64,000 bases of DNA from Armigeres subalbatus (lineage: Eukaryota; Arthropoda; Insecta; Diptera; Culicidae), in NCBI RefSeq assembly GCF_024139115.2, contig NC_085141.1, positions 381,007,278 through 381,071,277 of the forward strand. The letters run 5' to 3'. Under the pieces are notes generated by a model. That model was given only the letters and a program-made list of their open reading frames with translations. It did no database searches and had not been told where the DNA came from. Position numbers and translations under genes: made by a program. Positions 25,077-37,331 of the stretch are shown piece by piece. Each line of letters starts with the position of its first letter. Within the stretch, counting starts at the first letter, position 1.

Positions 25077-28000
25077 CATCCAGGAATTCACAAGGAAGGT
25101 CCTCCAGGCATTCCTTCGGAAGGTTATCCAGAAACTCTTTCGGAAGATCCTCCAGAAATTCTTTCGAAAGTTCCTCAAGGAATTCCATTTTTCCAGGAAT
25201 TACTTCGGAAGATCCTCCATAAATTCCATCGGTAGTTATTCCAGGAATTCCTTCCGAAGTTCCTCTAGGAATTCCTTCGGAAGTTCCTCCCAGAATTTCT
25301 TCGGAAGTTCCTCCAGGAATTCCTTCGAAAGTTCCTCCAGGAATTCCTTCGGAAGTTCCTCCAGGAATTCCTTCGGAAGTTCCTCCAGGAATTCCTCCGG
25401 AAGTTCCTCCAGGAATTCCTTCGGAAGTTCCTCCTGGAATTCCTTCGGAAGTTCCTCCAGGAATTCCTTCGGAAGTTCCTCCAGGAATTCCTTGGGAAGT
25501 TCCTCCCAGAATTTCTTCGGAAGTTCCTCCAGGAATTCCTTCGAAAGTTCCTCCAGGAATTCCTTCGGAAGTTCCTCCAGGAGTTCCTCCAGGAATTCCT
25601 TCGGAAGTTCCTTCGGAAGTTCCTTCGGAAGTTCCTTCGGAAGTTCCTCCAGGAATTCCTTCGGAAGTTCCTCCAGGTATTCCTTCGGAAGTTCCTCCAG
25701 GTATTCCTTCGGAAGTTCCTCCAGGAATTCCTTGGGAAGTTCCTCCAGGAATTCCTTCGGAAGTTCCTCCAGGAATTCCTTCGGAAGTTCCTCCAGGAAT
25801 TCCTTCGGAAGTTCCTCCAGGAATTCCTTCGGAAGTTCCTCCGGGAATTCCTTCGGAAGTTTCTCCGGGAATTCCTTCGGAAGTTCCCCCAGGAATTCCT
25901 CCGGAAGTTCCTCCGGGTATTCCTACGAAAGTTCCTCCGGGAATTCCTTCGGAAGCGCCTCCGGGAATTCCTTCGGAAGTTACTCCAGGAATTTCTTCGG
26001 AAGTTACTCCAGGAATTTCTTCAGAAGTTACTCCAGGAATTTCTTCGGAAGTAACTCCAGGAATTTCTTCGGAAGTTCCTCCACGAATTGCTTCGGTAGT
26101 TCCCCCAGGAATTCCTCCGGAAGGTCCAAGCTCCTCCTGGTATTCCTCCAGTAATTCCTCCAAGAATTTCCAGGAATTCCTTTGGAGGTTCCTTTGGAGG
26201 AGGAACTTCCGGAGGAATTCCCGGAGGAACTTCCGGAGGAATTCCGGAGGAACTTCCGAGGAATTCGGAGGAACTTCCGAGGAATTCCTGGAGGAACTTC
26301 GGAGGAATTCCCGAGGAACTTCCGGAGGAATTCCCGGAGGAACTTCCGGAGGAATTCCCGGAGGAACTTCCGGAGGAATTCCGGAGGAACTTCCGGAGGA
26401 ATTCCCGGAGGAACTTCTGGAGGAATTCGGAGGAACTTCCGGAGGAATTCCCGGAGGAACTTCCGGAGGAATTCCCGGAGGAACTTCCGGAGGAATTCGG
26501 AGGAACTTCCGGAGGAATTCGGAGGAACTTCCGGAGGAATTGGAGGAACTTCCGGAGGAATTCGGAGGAACTTCCGGAGGAATTCCCGGAGGAACTTCGG
26601 AGGAATCGGAGGAACTTCCGGAGGAATTCCCGAGGAACTTCCGGAGGAATTCGGAGGAACTTCCGAGGAATTCCGGAGGAACTTCCGGAGGAATTCCTGG
26701 AGGAACTTCGGAGGAATTCCCGGAGGAACTTCCGGAGGAATTCCGGAGGAACTTCCGGCGGAATTGCCGGAGGAACTTCCGGAGGAATTCCCGGAGGAAC
26801 TTCCGGAGGAATCTGGAGGAACTTCCGGAGGAATTCCCGGAGGAACTTCCGGAGGAATTCCCGGAGGAACTTCCGGAGGAATTCTCGGAGGAACTTCCGG
26901 AGGAATTCCCGAAGGAACTTCCGGAGGAATTCCCGAAGGAACTTCCGGAGGAATTCCCGAAGGAACTTCCGGAGGAATTCCCGAAGGAACTTCCGAAGGA
27001 ATTCCCGAAGGAACTTCCGAAGGAATTCCTGGAGGAACTTCCGAAGGAATTCCTGGAGGAACTTCCGAAGGAATTCCCGGAGGAACTTCCGGAGAAATTC
27101 CCGGAGGAACTTCCGGAGGAATTCCTGGAGGAACTTCCGGAGGAATTCCCGGAGGAACTTCCGGAGGAATTCCCAGAGGAACTTCCGGAGGAATTCCCGG
27201 AGATACTTCCGGAGGAATTCCCGGAGGAACTTCCGGAGGAATTCCCGGAGGAACTTCCGGAGGAACTCCCGGAGGAACTTCCCGAGGAATTCCCGGAGGA
27301 ACTTCCCGAGGAACTCCCGGAGGAACTTCCGGAGGAATTCCCGGAGGAACTTCCGGAGGAATTCACGGAGGAACTTCCGGAGGAATTCTCGGAGGAACTT
27401 CCGGAGGAATTCCCGGAGGAACTTCCGGAGGAATTCCCGGAGGAACTTCCGGAGGAATTCCCGGAGGAACTTCCGGAGGAATTCCCGGAGGAACTTCCGG
27501 AGGAATTCCCGGAGGAACTTCCGGAGGAATTCCCGGAGGAACTTCCGGAGGAATTCCCGGAGGAACTTCCGGAGGAATTCCCGGAGGAACTTCTGGAGGA
27601 ACTTCCGGAGGAATTCCCGGAGGAACTTCCGGAGGAATTCCCGGAGGAACTTCCGGAGGAATTCCCGGAGGAACTTCCGGAGGAACTTCCGGAGGAACTT
27701 CCGGAGGAACTTCCGGAGGAACTTCCGGAGGAATTCCCGGAGGAACTTCCGGAGGAACTTCCGGAGGAACTTCCGGAGGAATTCCCGGAGGAACTTCCGG
27801 AAGAATTCCCGGAGGAACTTCCGGAGGAATTCCAGGAGGAACTGCCGGAGGAATTCCAGCGGGGCTTCCGGAGGAATTCCCGGAGGAACTTCCGGAGGGA
27901 TTCCCGGAGGAACTTCCGGAGGAATTCCCGGAGGAACTTCCAGAGGAATTCCCGGAGGAACTTCCAGAGGAATTCCCGGAGGAACTTCTGGAGGAATTCC

Positions 28001-28783
28001 CGGAAGAATTTCTGGAGGAATTCCCGGAGGAACTTCCAGGGGGAATTCCCGGAGGAACTTCCAGGGGGAATTCCCGGAGGAACTTCCAGGGGGAATTCCC
28101 GGAGGAACTTCCAAAGGAATTCCCGGAGGAACTTCCGGAGGAATTCCCGGAGGAACTTCCGAAGGAATTCCCGGAGGAACTTCTGAAGGAATTCCCGGAG
28201 GAACTTCCGAAGGAATTCCCGGAGGAACTTCCGAAGGAATTTCCGGAGTAACTTTCGAAGGAATTCCCGGAACTTCTGAAGGATTTCTTGGAGGAACTTC
28301 CGAAGGAATTCCTGGAGGAACTTCCGAAGGAATTCCTGGAGGAACTTCCGAAGGATTTCCTGGAGGAACTTCCGAAGGATTTTCTGGAGGAACTTCCGAA
28401 GGATTTCCTGGAGGAACTTCCGAAGAAATTCCTGGAAGAACTTCCGATGGAATTCCTGGAGGAACTTCCGACGGAATTCCTGGAGGAACTTCCAACGGAA
28501 TTCCTGGGGAACTTCCGAAGGAATTCCTGGAGGAAGTTCCGATGGAATTCCTGGAGGAACTTCCGACGGAATTCCTGGAGGAACTTCCAACGGAATTCCT
28601 TTAGAAATTCGCGAGAGAATTCCTGGAGGAACTTCCGACGGAATTCCTTGAGGAACTTCCGACGGAATTCCCGGAGGAACTTCCGACGGAATTCCCGGAG
28701 GAACTTCCGACGGAATTCCCGGAGGAACTTTCGACGGAATTCCTGGAGGAACTTCCGACAAAAATTCCTGGAGGAACTTCTTA
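25077..28783. repeat. ~3.7-kb minisatellite, 24-bp unit, with internal polarity inversion
   Basis: The unit comprises two 12-mers, GGAGGAACTTCC and GGAGGAATTCCC (with CCGAAGGAATTCCTGG variants at the flanks). About 150 units are present. Up to ~26165 the + strand shows the complementary form (TTCCTCCAGGAATTCCTTCG). From ~26195 it shows GGAGGAACTTCCGGAGGAAT. The array is therefore a giant inverted repeat of ~1.1 kb against 2.6 kb. Being a multiple of three and free of stop words, it is open in several frames on both strands (minus 25042-28866 would give 1,274 residues of IPGGTSEG / EVPPGIPS / SSSGNSSG octads). I regard these as non-coding. Confidence 0.9.
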
Positions 28784-29250
28784 TTTGTCTTATTTGTTTT
28801 ATTTGTGTTAATTGTGTTATTTGTCTTATTTATTTTATTTATACCAGAAGCACTGATATCACCCAAATACTTTTCAAACTTGTGTGGAAACCTTGTACAG
28901 AAATACTCTCAAGATATTTTCTAATGTTGTTCTAGAAATGGCTCATGTTTTCATTTTCCAAAACCAGCTGGAGTTTGTTTATTTTGATTTCCTCATTGCG
29001 TGATTGGTTGGCGCTGCTGCTGTTCTCTCGCCGAACCACTGCATGAGTGATACATTTCTTCTCCATTGTTGCCGATTCCTTTTGTTCTTCGTTTACTGCA
29101 AATTCTCAAGCAATTGTAAACTGCATAATGATGAAATAATTTTGGCGATACTGACAGCGTCATTCTGGCGAGCTGAATTGGGCATTTTTTTCTCTCAGAG
29201 AGCGCTACCACGTGCTTTTTTAACGGAAAACCCTTCCCTCAGACCCTAAT
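28784..29250. other. Interval between minisatellite and RTE copy C, no recognised gene
   Basis: Begins with a TTATTTGT(C/T)TTATTTG microsatellite-like stretch (28784-28845). The rest is unique-looking sequence with no domain on either strand. Confidence 0.5.
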
Positions 29251-29560
29251 ATCGGGTACACAGGGCCATCCAACCAATCGGCAGGCAGTTCTTCATTCTC
29301 CCATATTTTTTTAAAAATAATGTAAGGGATCGATTGATGCAGCTGCTCACAAGTTTGAGAAGCACGGCCGGGATCTCGTTCTTCCCAGCAACTTTACTAT
29401 TTACAGCTCATTTAGAGCCTTATTTACCTCATCCAGCGTTCGTGGTTCCTTAGCTTGACTGTCGCCGACTATATCCATCCTGCTCCCTAATACACCTTCG
29501 TTTTCACCATTCAACAAATGTCTATTTTCGCTTGATCGAACAAGTCGTTTACAGTGGTCT

Positions 29561-31236
29561 TATTCATTAAAGGGGTGGAGCTTTGAATAGAGTTGGTTCT
29601 TCTCAGAGCTACTGTTTAATCTGTTAAAAAGTTGTTCTAATAACGTGATAGAATTGAATTTCGATACACATCGCGGAAGAAATAGTGTTTTGGTTCCATT
29701 TTATATTTATAGTATTTTGGTTGTAGGAATTTTACCTGTTCTAAAACTGTGCGGTTGAAATGAACAACGTGTGAAGGTGAAGCGCACAAGTAAAGATATT
29801 AAGTTGAAAACATTTAATTCATTCATAAATTGTATGCATAGGTCGTCCTCATTACCACTGAATAATGTGGTGATAGCATGTAATTGGTGTTGTCGCACAA
29901 TGTAAGTGTTGTACTTCCAGTCGTTTCATAAATATTAAAAATTGATCAAGGAAATGAAGCGACGAATACTCCCTCAAAATGAATTGACTTCGTATTAAAA
30001 GTTGGTTTTATGTTCAATGTTTCATGATCTTTTATACCCTAAGTTATTTATTATTTGGACCATTTTGACCAACTTAAGTTCAGTAACATTAATTATTATT
30101 CTCGCCAGAACAATAATCAAAGCAAGGTTGATGGTTTTATTCTTGTGGTTCTCCTTCGCGGTCGGTGGTTGGTTTATCGGACGTCGTAAGTATGTTACCG
30201 ACAGCAGAACTAACGATTTGCGAGGAATTTATTGCTTTGCCAGGAACGGTTTATGACCCATATCCTAAGGGGTTGTGGTTGGAAATACCGCAAACTAAAT
30301 TTAGTTCAGCATTCTTACTTGTTCTCTGACTACATGCAAATATGTGTACTCTTTATTGACCCATCTTTGAATGTGGTATTTAGAATGGGAACTCTTTAGT
30401 TAAATTAAATTTTATATTTTTCAAAGGGTCTGACATTCAACGATTATATGTAGTTCTGCATTTTGTGCGAGAAGAAAATTCTCTAAATTCTACATTCAAC
30501 CCGATTAGGTATCCATAACCTAATTTGCTTCCCTCTAATCACGTCACCTTCAGCGAACCACCCCCAGTTCGATCGCCGCGTATAAGTAGACTAGTAATTG
30601 AAATGTTCTCCAGTGGGATGAAAAATCCTTTCAATTTATATTCATAACCGTCATTACGTAACACTGCATGCGACTATTTCGGTCGGCCGATGTTGATCCG
30701 ATTTCAATTACGGCCGACAAACGTGCTGCATAAAAGTGCACACTCTGGGAATGTGCGTGGCGCGCGCGCTCGATGCACCAAGAGAGCCTGACTTCAGCAC
30801 GCCATAAATATTCATAATTTTCCTACACAGAGAGTGGAAGCCGGGAATTCTCCGCCGCCGTTGGATACCACGCGCGCGGTCTCAGGTCGGGAAACACGTC
30901 ACCTCCCATGGGGACAACTACAAAAGCGCAACAAAATTAAACAACATGATTTATTCACTTCACAATACCGAAAGCCCTGCGATGACGACGACGCCGTCGT
31001 CAACCGAAATAAACTCACATGGCGAAATGGCTGTGCAGTCAACCGTTTAAGGGTATGTAATGCGTTGTGTGATTTGTTTATGTCGATTCGGAATGAGAAT
31101 AAATAAAATGGAAATACGTTAACCATAAATAAAAATATAATAATAAAAACTGTACACAAAAAAATCACAAAACAACTTTGCATAAATTGTCACAAATCGT
31201 CTATTTACATAATACGTGATAAAAATCGTTAAAGAA
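29561..31236. other. Unique-looking interval without recognisable genes
   Basis: No transposon motif was recognised. 30545-30900 is relatively GC-rich and contains CATAAAAGTGCAC (TATA-like, ~30730) and a GCGCGCGCGC run, which could belong to a host regulatory region. Evidence for a promoter is weak. Reading frames here are short and domain-free. Confidence 0.4.
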
Positions 31237-31333
31237 CCCTAGTAACATTTTGGTTTTATACTGGTTTTATCACACTCTTGTAGAGTAAATTATGCTCTTC
31301 AAGAGCGTTATAAAACCTAAAATGTTACTTGGG
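31237..31333. mobile_element. 97-bp MITE with ~24-bp TIRs, TSD AA
   Basis: Ends CCCTAGTAACATTTTGGTTT and the inverted AACCTAAAATGTTACTTGGG. AA is duplicated (31235-31236, 31334-31335). The loop contains CTCTTGTAGAG/CTCTTCAAGAG hairpin text. The CCC terminus and 2-bp TSD resemble MITE-CCC, but the TIR sequence differs. Confidence 0.65.
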
Positions 31334-33636
31334 AATTACAATAGAAATTATAGTAACAGTACGATAAAATAAAAGGTGACCACTGCAATTCTTTACAATA
31401 AAAAATCGAGTTTTTCTTGAACAAAATTATAGATAGATAAGATAAAAAATAATAAAGCAATAAAAAAAATTAGAAGAATGTTGAGCATTCCTTTGGTTAG
31501 GGTATACGTAAGTTTAAAACATGGGTTTTATAATGCTTATAGATTTGTAGCGTTTAGAATAAATCGAATTGTTTTAAAGTTTTGTCCATAGTTCATTGCA
31601 AAAACTGTTACGACAATAGTTAAAATACAGTACAATATGTATCTAAAAACAAACATCAATGAATTTTTCAACATATTTTTGTAATTTTTAATTAGAATGT
31701 TTATTTTACTATAAGGATACACTGCCGTTATCTGAACAAGTGACGTATTTATCATTTTCCAAAAATGGTGTTAACGAGTAGTACTCATCAAACTTTAACA
31801 GAAAAATGAAAAACATGCATGTTGTAAAATGGCGCATACATCACTTTTTCAGATTACGGCAGTACAGACCCCATTCAATTTTGGCAACTCGTTCGGAACA
31901 TTTATGTAGCCAAAATCGAATGGTTTTTGTTTTCTCATGATACTTCAACATTTCTTCATTTTTTGTGATGCTAGACACATTGTAACCCTTTTTAAGCGAA
32001 TTTTGATATCTAAACGTTTACACAAAAAAATAAGCGTTTTTTTACATATTTTTTTTCGTCTAGACCCTGACCAATTTCTTTTACAAAAATTTCGATATTT
32101 AGGCGTTTATCTTAAAAAAAACGCGATTTTTTACAATTTTTTTTTATCAGTTTAGGGGTCTAAACAAGTTTTTTCACGAGGCTTACAATATTTACGTGGC
32201 TTATAAGCAATATAAAAAAAAGTTTTATCAAAACCGAATGTTGCATATTTTTTATTGTTTATTTAATATTTCCTCCATAGGTGAAATCATGGCTTTTTTT
32301 TCGTAATTTTAAAACGTGTAGCAGTATGTAGAACGTATAAGGCTGTTGCTCTTGATTGTTTAATATTTTTAAAGTTGTTCTAAAAATCGTTTTGTCGAGA
32401 TTTTTGATTTGGAGTAGTTTTTAGGGATGTCCGATTTTTTCAATTAATCGATTTTTTTGTTCGTGCCAATCGATTGTTTCGATTAAACGACAGCAATTTA
32501 TCGATCAATGAAATCGATTGCTTTATTTTAAACAATTCGAGAAATTCAAAGAATGTTACTTTAAAACCCTTTCAGGCTTAACTGAAAAATTGATGTATAA
32601 AATCACACGATGGATAAAAGTGAACAGTGTCTTCAGCAATTTTTTTTTGAAATTAACTCCCCTAGCAGGGAAAAATATCAGACAGGACGATCAAGGGCTT
32701 ATGACAACCTAGAACGTCATGAACACAGTGAAGCTAGGAAAAAGAAAATATTAGGTATATTGACTGCGGATTGGACTCTTTAAAAATATTTTTTTTTTTT
32801 CAAACGTATCCGCAGAGTTACCGTGATATACAATAAACTATTTTTAATCGTCTTTGGACGTCCTAGGCCATCCAAACTATCCTTGAGTTCAGAACTTGAA
32901 ATCTACAGCTACAAAAAAGCTTTTATCCGTTACTTAAAGGTTATTTGAGTATTCAACAGTGTTGATTACATCTTATACAAGGTAAAAAAACACCGCAAGG
33001 TAGTTCTGAGACATTCTGGGCTGTTCAAACTATTCTTGAGTTCGGTACTTGAGATCTACATCTGCTTAGAAGCTTTTTTTTTTCGGTAATCCAGGCTTAG
33101 GAATTCATTCAATTATACAGCCCATGATTTCATAGTTGACGTAACAACCAGCACCATCGATGTTGGGAAAACGCATTTTTATTCATTTTACCCGAATCAT
33201 CATATCAATCAACAAAATAGGGTATCTGTTCCATTATTAATAACATGCTCCTATATCAATAACATTCGCAAAACATGCAATTTAGGCTCAATTTGTGCCG
33301 TGTTTTGTTGTTTTCCGGCGTGCTCACTGCTGAAAAAAATCACAAAAATGAGAAATAAAACAATCAGCGCACCAATTCTTTGTTTTCGAATGGTATTGAT
33401 TTGGGTACATGGTATGAATTCAAGGAGCAGTTCCCCTACATGAACTAATCTGTGTAAATGAACAATATTAGTAGTTATTTTAAGGCTGCGGGGAATTAAT
33501 TATTATTCCTTTGATTGAAGTAATTAAAATATGCATACGACAGTTTATGCGATCACACAAACGTTTTGTGAAATGTTTGTTCCCATAACATGGCGTAAAA
33601 ACCAGGCTACTACGTGTGGTTATATAGCGCTAAGGA
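31334..33636. other. AT-rich interval without recognisable genes
   Basis: Contains long T/A runs and no domain-bearing frame. Around 32860-33080 are two diverged monomers of the ~150-bp repeat seen at 35420-36160 (GAGTTC..ACTTGA..ATCTACA). Confidence 0.5.
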
Positions 33637-33880
33637 ATAATTCAAGACAAAATTTTTTAAAACGACTTATCTGCTTTCGTAAACAAACATACAAACGAAG
33701 ATTTGACGAATCTGCTAGCTCTTCCACGCAAACCAACACCATCAGCAGATAGCGGAAACTTTCACCTACCTATTGGTAGTGTTGGTTTGCGTGGGAGGGC
33801 TTTCAGATTCGTCAAATCGTCGTTTGAATATTTGTTTACAAAAGCAGATAAGTCGTTTTGAAAATTTTGTCTTGAATTGT
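33637..33880. repeat. Foldback element (~240 bp)
   Basis: TTCAAGACAAAATTTT at 33641 is inverted at ~33862-33876. AAACGACTTATCTGCTTT and CTTCCACGCAAACCAACACC also pair with complements on the right (GGTGTTGGTTTGCGTGGGAG type). No clear TSD. It is probably a MITE. Confidence 0.6.
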
Positions 33881-35095
33881 AGTTAGTTCCAACGATTTAT
33901 TGATTAAAGAAGGGAAATCTTTTGAAAACTTTCCGTGAAAATTAAAATTATGTGGCAAAGATAAAATTATGTGTGGAAGAGTTCGTGTTGCAAAGAATTT
34001 AATCAGTACCGTACGGGGATTTTTGCACTATTACAGCATTAGAATGGTTCTGTAACAAGTGTGCAAGCAGTTACCGTTTTCATGTATTGGCCTTATTTTA
34101 AAATACCAGACTAGACGAGGATTAGAAGTAAATCAATCGTGATTAGATTGCAAAATGAGATATGGGCCTGATTTATATGTAGGATATAAAAGCACAAAAT
34201 ATCAGACGACAATATCCAAAATTGCTCTGAAATATCATGAGGTTATCAGTTAATGGTATTTTGAAGAAGTGATTAATATCTCGAGCTATTAGTTTGATCT
34301 TATCCATAACACATCTTGATATTTAAATAACACTTCGGTGCAAGTCCATATCATGTTTTATAATTCAGTTCTGTCCGGGTAAGGTAATGAAAAACATGAA
34401 TAAGAATTACATTACAATTGTGAAAACTAAAATAACAGCCTGGGAATATATTAGGATCCTTCCCGGTAAATGTGCTCGAAATATACATACCAAGCTGAGG
34501 TACAAATAAAAAGCCATTTAACCCGCACTAATCCTTATGTGTTAAGACCTCAGTGGCAGACCTCTCCTGTCACGCAAAAAAATGAAGCTAGATTTTGGTT
34601 CAGATATCCACTTTTAGAAAATACCAATAAATTATTACACTTTAGAGGAGGAATGGGAATTTAGATAAGTGTGATTTCCCATACACAATTTTGATATGCT
34701 TTAAAAAAAAAAAGTGTGACACAAATGGCTAATCATTGCGTTAAATAATTAATGGATTTTAATTCTTGTTTTATATTATACTTCCTTTTGAATGATAGCG
34801 ATTGTCTTAAATCAATACTTTTGGCGACAATATTTAGCAAACAAACATTATTTTATTGATTCAAAAGAATGTAAACGTTTATCTCCACAGCTACACCTCG
34901 CTGGATGAAAGCTTATTTTGTCGATGGATGAAAGCTTATTTGCATATTAATTTTTGATTACAAAATCAGTTACGCCCAAATCATAAAGTAGTCCTGAAAT
35001 ACGACAAAGTAAAACGAAAACCTATGTTGTGCTTAATTAGTGGATTGTGAATGTCAAAAAAAATGAGACAGGTTTTTGCTCCATATTGCAGCAGG
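33881..35095. other. AT-rich interval without recognisable genes
   Basis: No retrotransposon motif, terminal repeat pair or convincing coding frame was seen on either strand. Confidence 0.5.
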
Positions 35096-35098
35096 TAA

Positions 35099-35233
35099 GG
35101 GTGCGGCCAGAGTAGACGCGAAGTGCGAAGCGAAGCGTCCATACGATTTGACAGCTCCTTATTATTGATTGTTGTTCCTTCGCGTGTAGTTTTCGCGCGA
35201 CGTCGCGTAGACGCGTCTACTCTGGCCGACACC
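35099..35233. mobile_element. 135-bp MITE, TSD TAA, TIR GG-TG-CGGCCAGAGTAGACGCG type
   Basis: The left end GGGTGCGGCCAGAGTAGACG pairs with the right end CGTCTACTCTGGCCGACACC. TAA is duplicated (35096-35098 and 35234-35236). The TAA target and G-rich TIR fit PIF/Harbinger-type MITEs. It is non-coding. Confidence 0.7.
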
Positions 35234-35419
35234 TAATGGAGGTACGTCAACTTATGCGATCAAATGACCATTTTTCCGAAAACAATTATCATCATAACTC
35301 GAATGTTTCCGAACAAAACATGAATATTTTTTCATGGAGCATATGTATAACCGTACGAAGAATCCATATCCGCAAAAAAGTGTGTTTTGGTCATTTTGGC
35401 TTATACGTCAACTATGTGA

Positions 35420-36160
35420 TCATGGGCAGTATATCTATTACACCTTTTGAGAGATATAAGATCGATCATAAGATCGTTTTGATATATCATAAGATCGTTT
35501 TAGGATATTTTGCGTCATACAAATTGTCCTCGAGTTCGGAACATGAGTCTACAGCTGCAAAAAAATCGTTTTCCAGTATTCAAAGTTTCAATATGCATTC
35601 AATTATATCCATTATACCTCCTTGGAGGTCAAAGAATATCGTGAGATAGTTATGAGATATTCTAGTTTATCCAAATTGTCCTCGAGTTCGCGACTCAATA
35701 TCTACAGCTACTTAGAAGCTCTTTTCGGTACTCAAAGCTTCGGGATGTTAAAATTTAACAGATATCGTAAGATAGTTTTTAGATATTCTGGGTAATCCGA
35801 ATTGTCTTTGAGTTCGGGACTTGAGATCTACAGCCGTGATAAAATATTTTTCAGTACTCAAAGCTTCAAATTATATCCATTACACCTCCTTGGAGGTCAT
35901 ATCCGTCATATCGTAAGATAGTTTTGAAATATTCTAGGTCATCTAAATTGTCCTTAAGTTCTCGAGATCAAAGGCTGCTTAGAAGCTCTTTTCGGTATTC
36001 AAAGCTTCGATATACATTCAATTACATCTATTACACCTTCTGGGAGGCCAACGAATATCGTTTTGGGATATTCTGGGTAGTTCATACTGCCTTGAGTTTG
36101 GAATTTGGGATCTACAGCTGCAAGAATATGAGTCTTGCGAGAGAATCTTTTTTCAGTACT
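35420..36160 (+). repeat. Degenerate ~120-165-bp tandem repeat, left block
   Basis: Monomers share TATTCAAAG(C/T)TTC, ATGCATTCAATTATATCC, ATTACACCTCCTTGGAGG, ATCGTAAGATAG, TTGTCCTCGAGTTCG and ATCTACAGCT. Monomer starts lie near 35575, 35738, 35856, 35997 and 36156. The array resumes at 40272 on the far side of the RTE insertion. It is non-coding. Confidence 0.7.
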
Positions 36161-36593
36161 TACTTGATACTTGATGGGCTACAGCTCTTCGATGAACCTA
36201 CGCCGAATGGAGTATCCTTCTCCACTGGACTCGATCCTGGGCCAATCGCTTCCAGTCGCCCTGAACATTGAGCGCCCTCAGGTCCTCTTCAACCGCAAAA
36301 AGCCATCGCGTACGCGGCCTTCCACGAAGCCTGCGGCCTCTTCCGGGTTCTCTACTAATTATTATCTTCGCATGACGTTCTTCCGGCATACGAACAACGT
36401 GACCAGCCCACCGTAGTCTGCCGTGTTGTATAAGCGTAATAATATCCAGCCCTTTATACACCTGGTACAATTCCTGATTCATGCGACGCCGTCAGATACC
36501 GTTCTCCTGTTTACCGCCGAGTATTGTCCGCAGCACATTACGCTCAAACACTCCGAAAGCTCTTTGATCAGCCTCCTTTAGCGTCCATGTCTC

Positions 36594-37331
36594 CCCAAGC
36601 AGCACAATTTGTTTCACTACTGAACATTTCATTGTGTTGCAACCATTCGGAAAGAAACAATATTTGCGTATGTGCCATCAAATATAACTCTCTTGCAATC
36701 TAAAAAGCGCAAAAGGTGGAGCCTACGGAAACATCCTCCAATTGCAGTAAAATATCAATAATGTTGCAAAATATTACAGCGGAAAAAAATAAAATAAAAA
36801 TATAAAACTGGACTCGATTTATGGATCTTGTGATTGATAGTCCTTCACTCTACCACAGCACCATTCAACACTTCGGAGGGACTGCATGTTGACTCACCAT
36901 AAAAACCATACGATTATGAAGTTTTGTACTCGGGTTTCTTGTTACTTGATTGCACCATCACAGGAAAAAAATGTGAGTTGTCAAAACGTTGAACGATGCT
37001 AAATTAAACATAAAGACACATTCAACTTATCTGCAACTTAATTTAAACAAACAATTTAATTTTGGAAGACGCATTGAAGTTACATGGTAAAACATATGCA
37101 ACTGAATGATTTTGTTTCGTGTTTGCAACATGAAGTGCAGTATTCTTTGTTTGTTTGTTTCCAAATGTCAAACACGTACTGCATTGCAATTATAATGAAA
37201 CATTGATCACAATTCGAACGCTTTTGACATCTTGATGCAACTTTTTCGTGCTTTGATGTTTTTCTAATGCCCTTAATGAAACTGAATAGAAACAAGGTTC
37301 TTTTAGGAAGATGTTGCGTGTGCTACTTGGG
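36594..37331 (-). mobile_element. MITE-CCC long form (738 bp) inside RTE copy B, TSD TC/GA
   Basis: Termini CCCAAGCAGCACAA and GTGTGCTACTTGGG are inverted. TC is duplicated (36592-36593, 37332-37333). Removal reconnects the RT frame GH-ETWTL. It is homologous over its length to 59172-60219. It contains no transposase. Confidence 0.85.

Larger units (their letters stand above)
24560..29560 (-). pseudogene. RTE-clade retrotransposon copy C, split by a minisatellite
   Basis: Minus-strand RT pieces lie on both sides of the minisatellite. From ~29525: HLLNGENEG, EPRTLDEVNKALNEL, IWENEELPADWLDGPVYPI (to ~29255). On the far side from ~25062: VEYQAGFRDGRSTTDHMFSLRMIID. Then GSKSSISIADEVSTSSVTLDGLKQ and LLFNIALETAIG (24868-24690), and YEDDIDLIGI near 24650, where the two catalytic aspartates are retained. 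The ~150 bp normally between ..PVYPI and the YQAGF box are missing, replaced by the 25077-28783 array plus 28784-29250. The 3' end near 24560 is not sharply defined. Confidence 0.75.

Noticed and set aside
25042..28866. Giant repetitive protein gene on the minus strand (1,274 residues) or plus strand
   Set aside because: Frames are open on both strands at once because of a 24-bp stop-free repeat. The frame also runs through the polarity switch and into RTE remnants, so it is not a credible gene.
30720..30830. Host core promoter (CATAAAAG plus GC-rich downstream)
   Set aside because: A TATA-like word without a recognisable initiator, coding exon or conservation is not sufficient.
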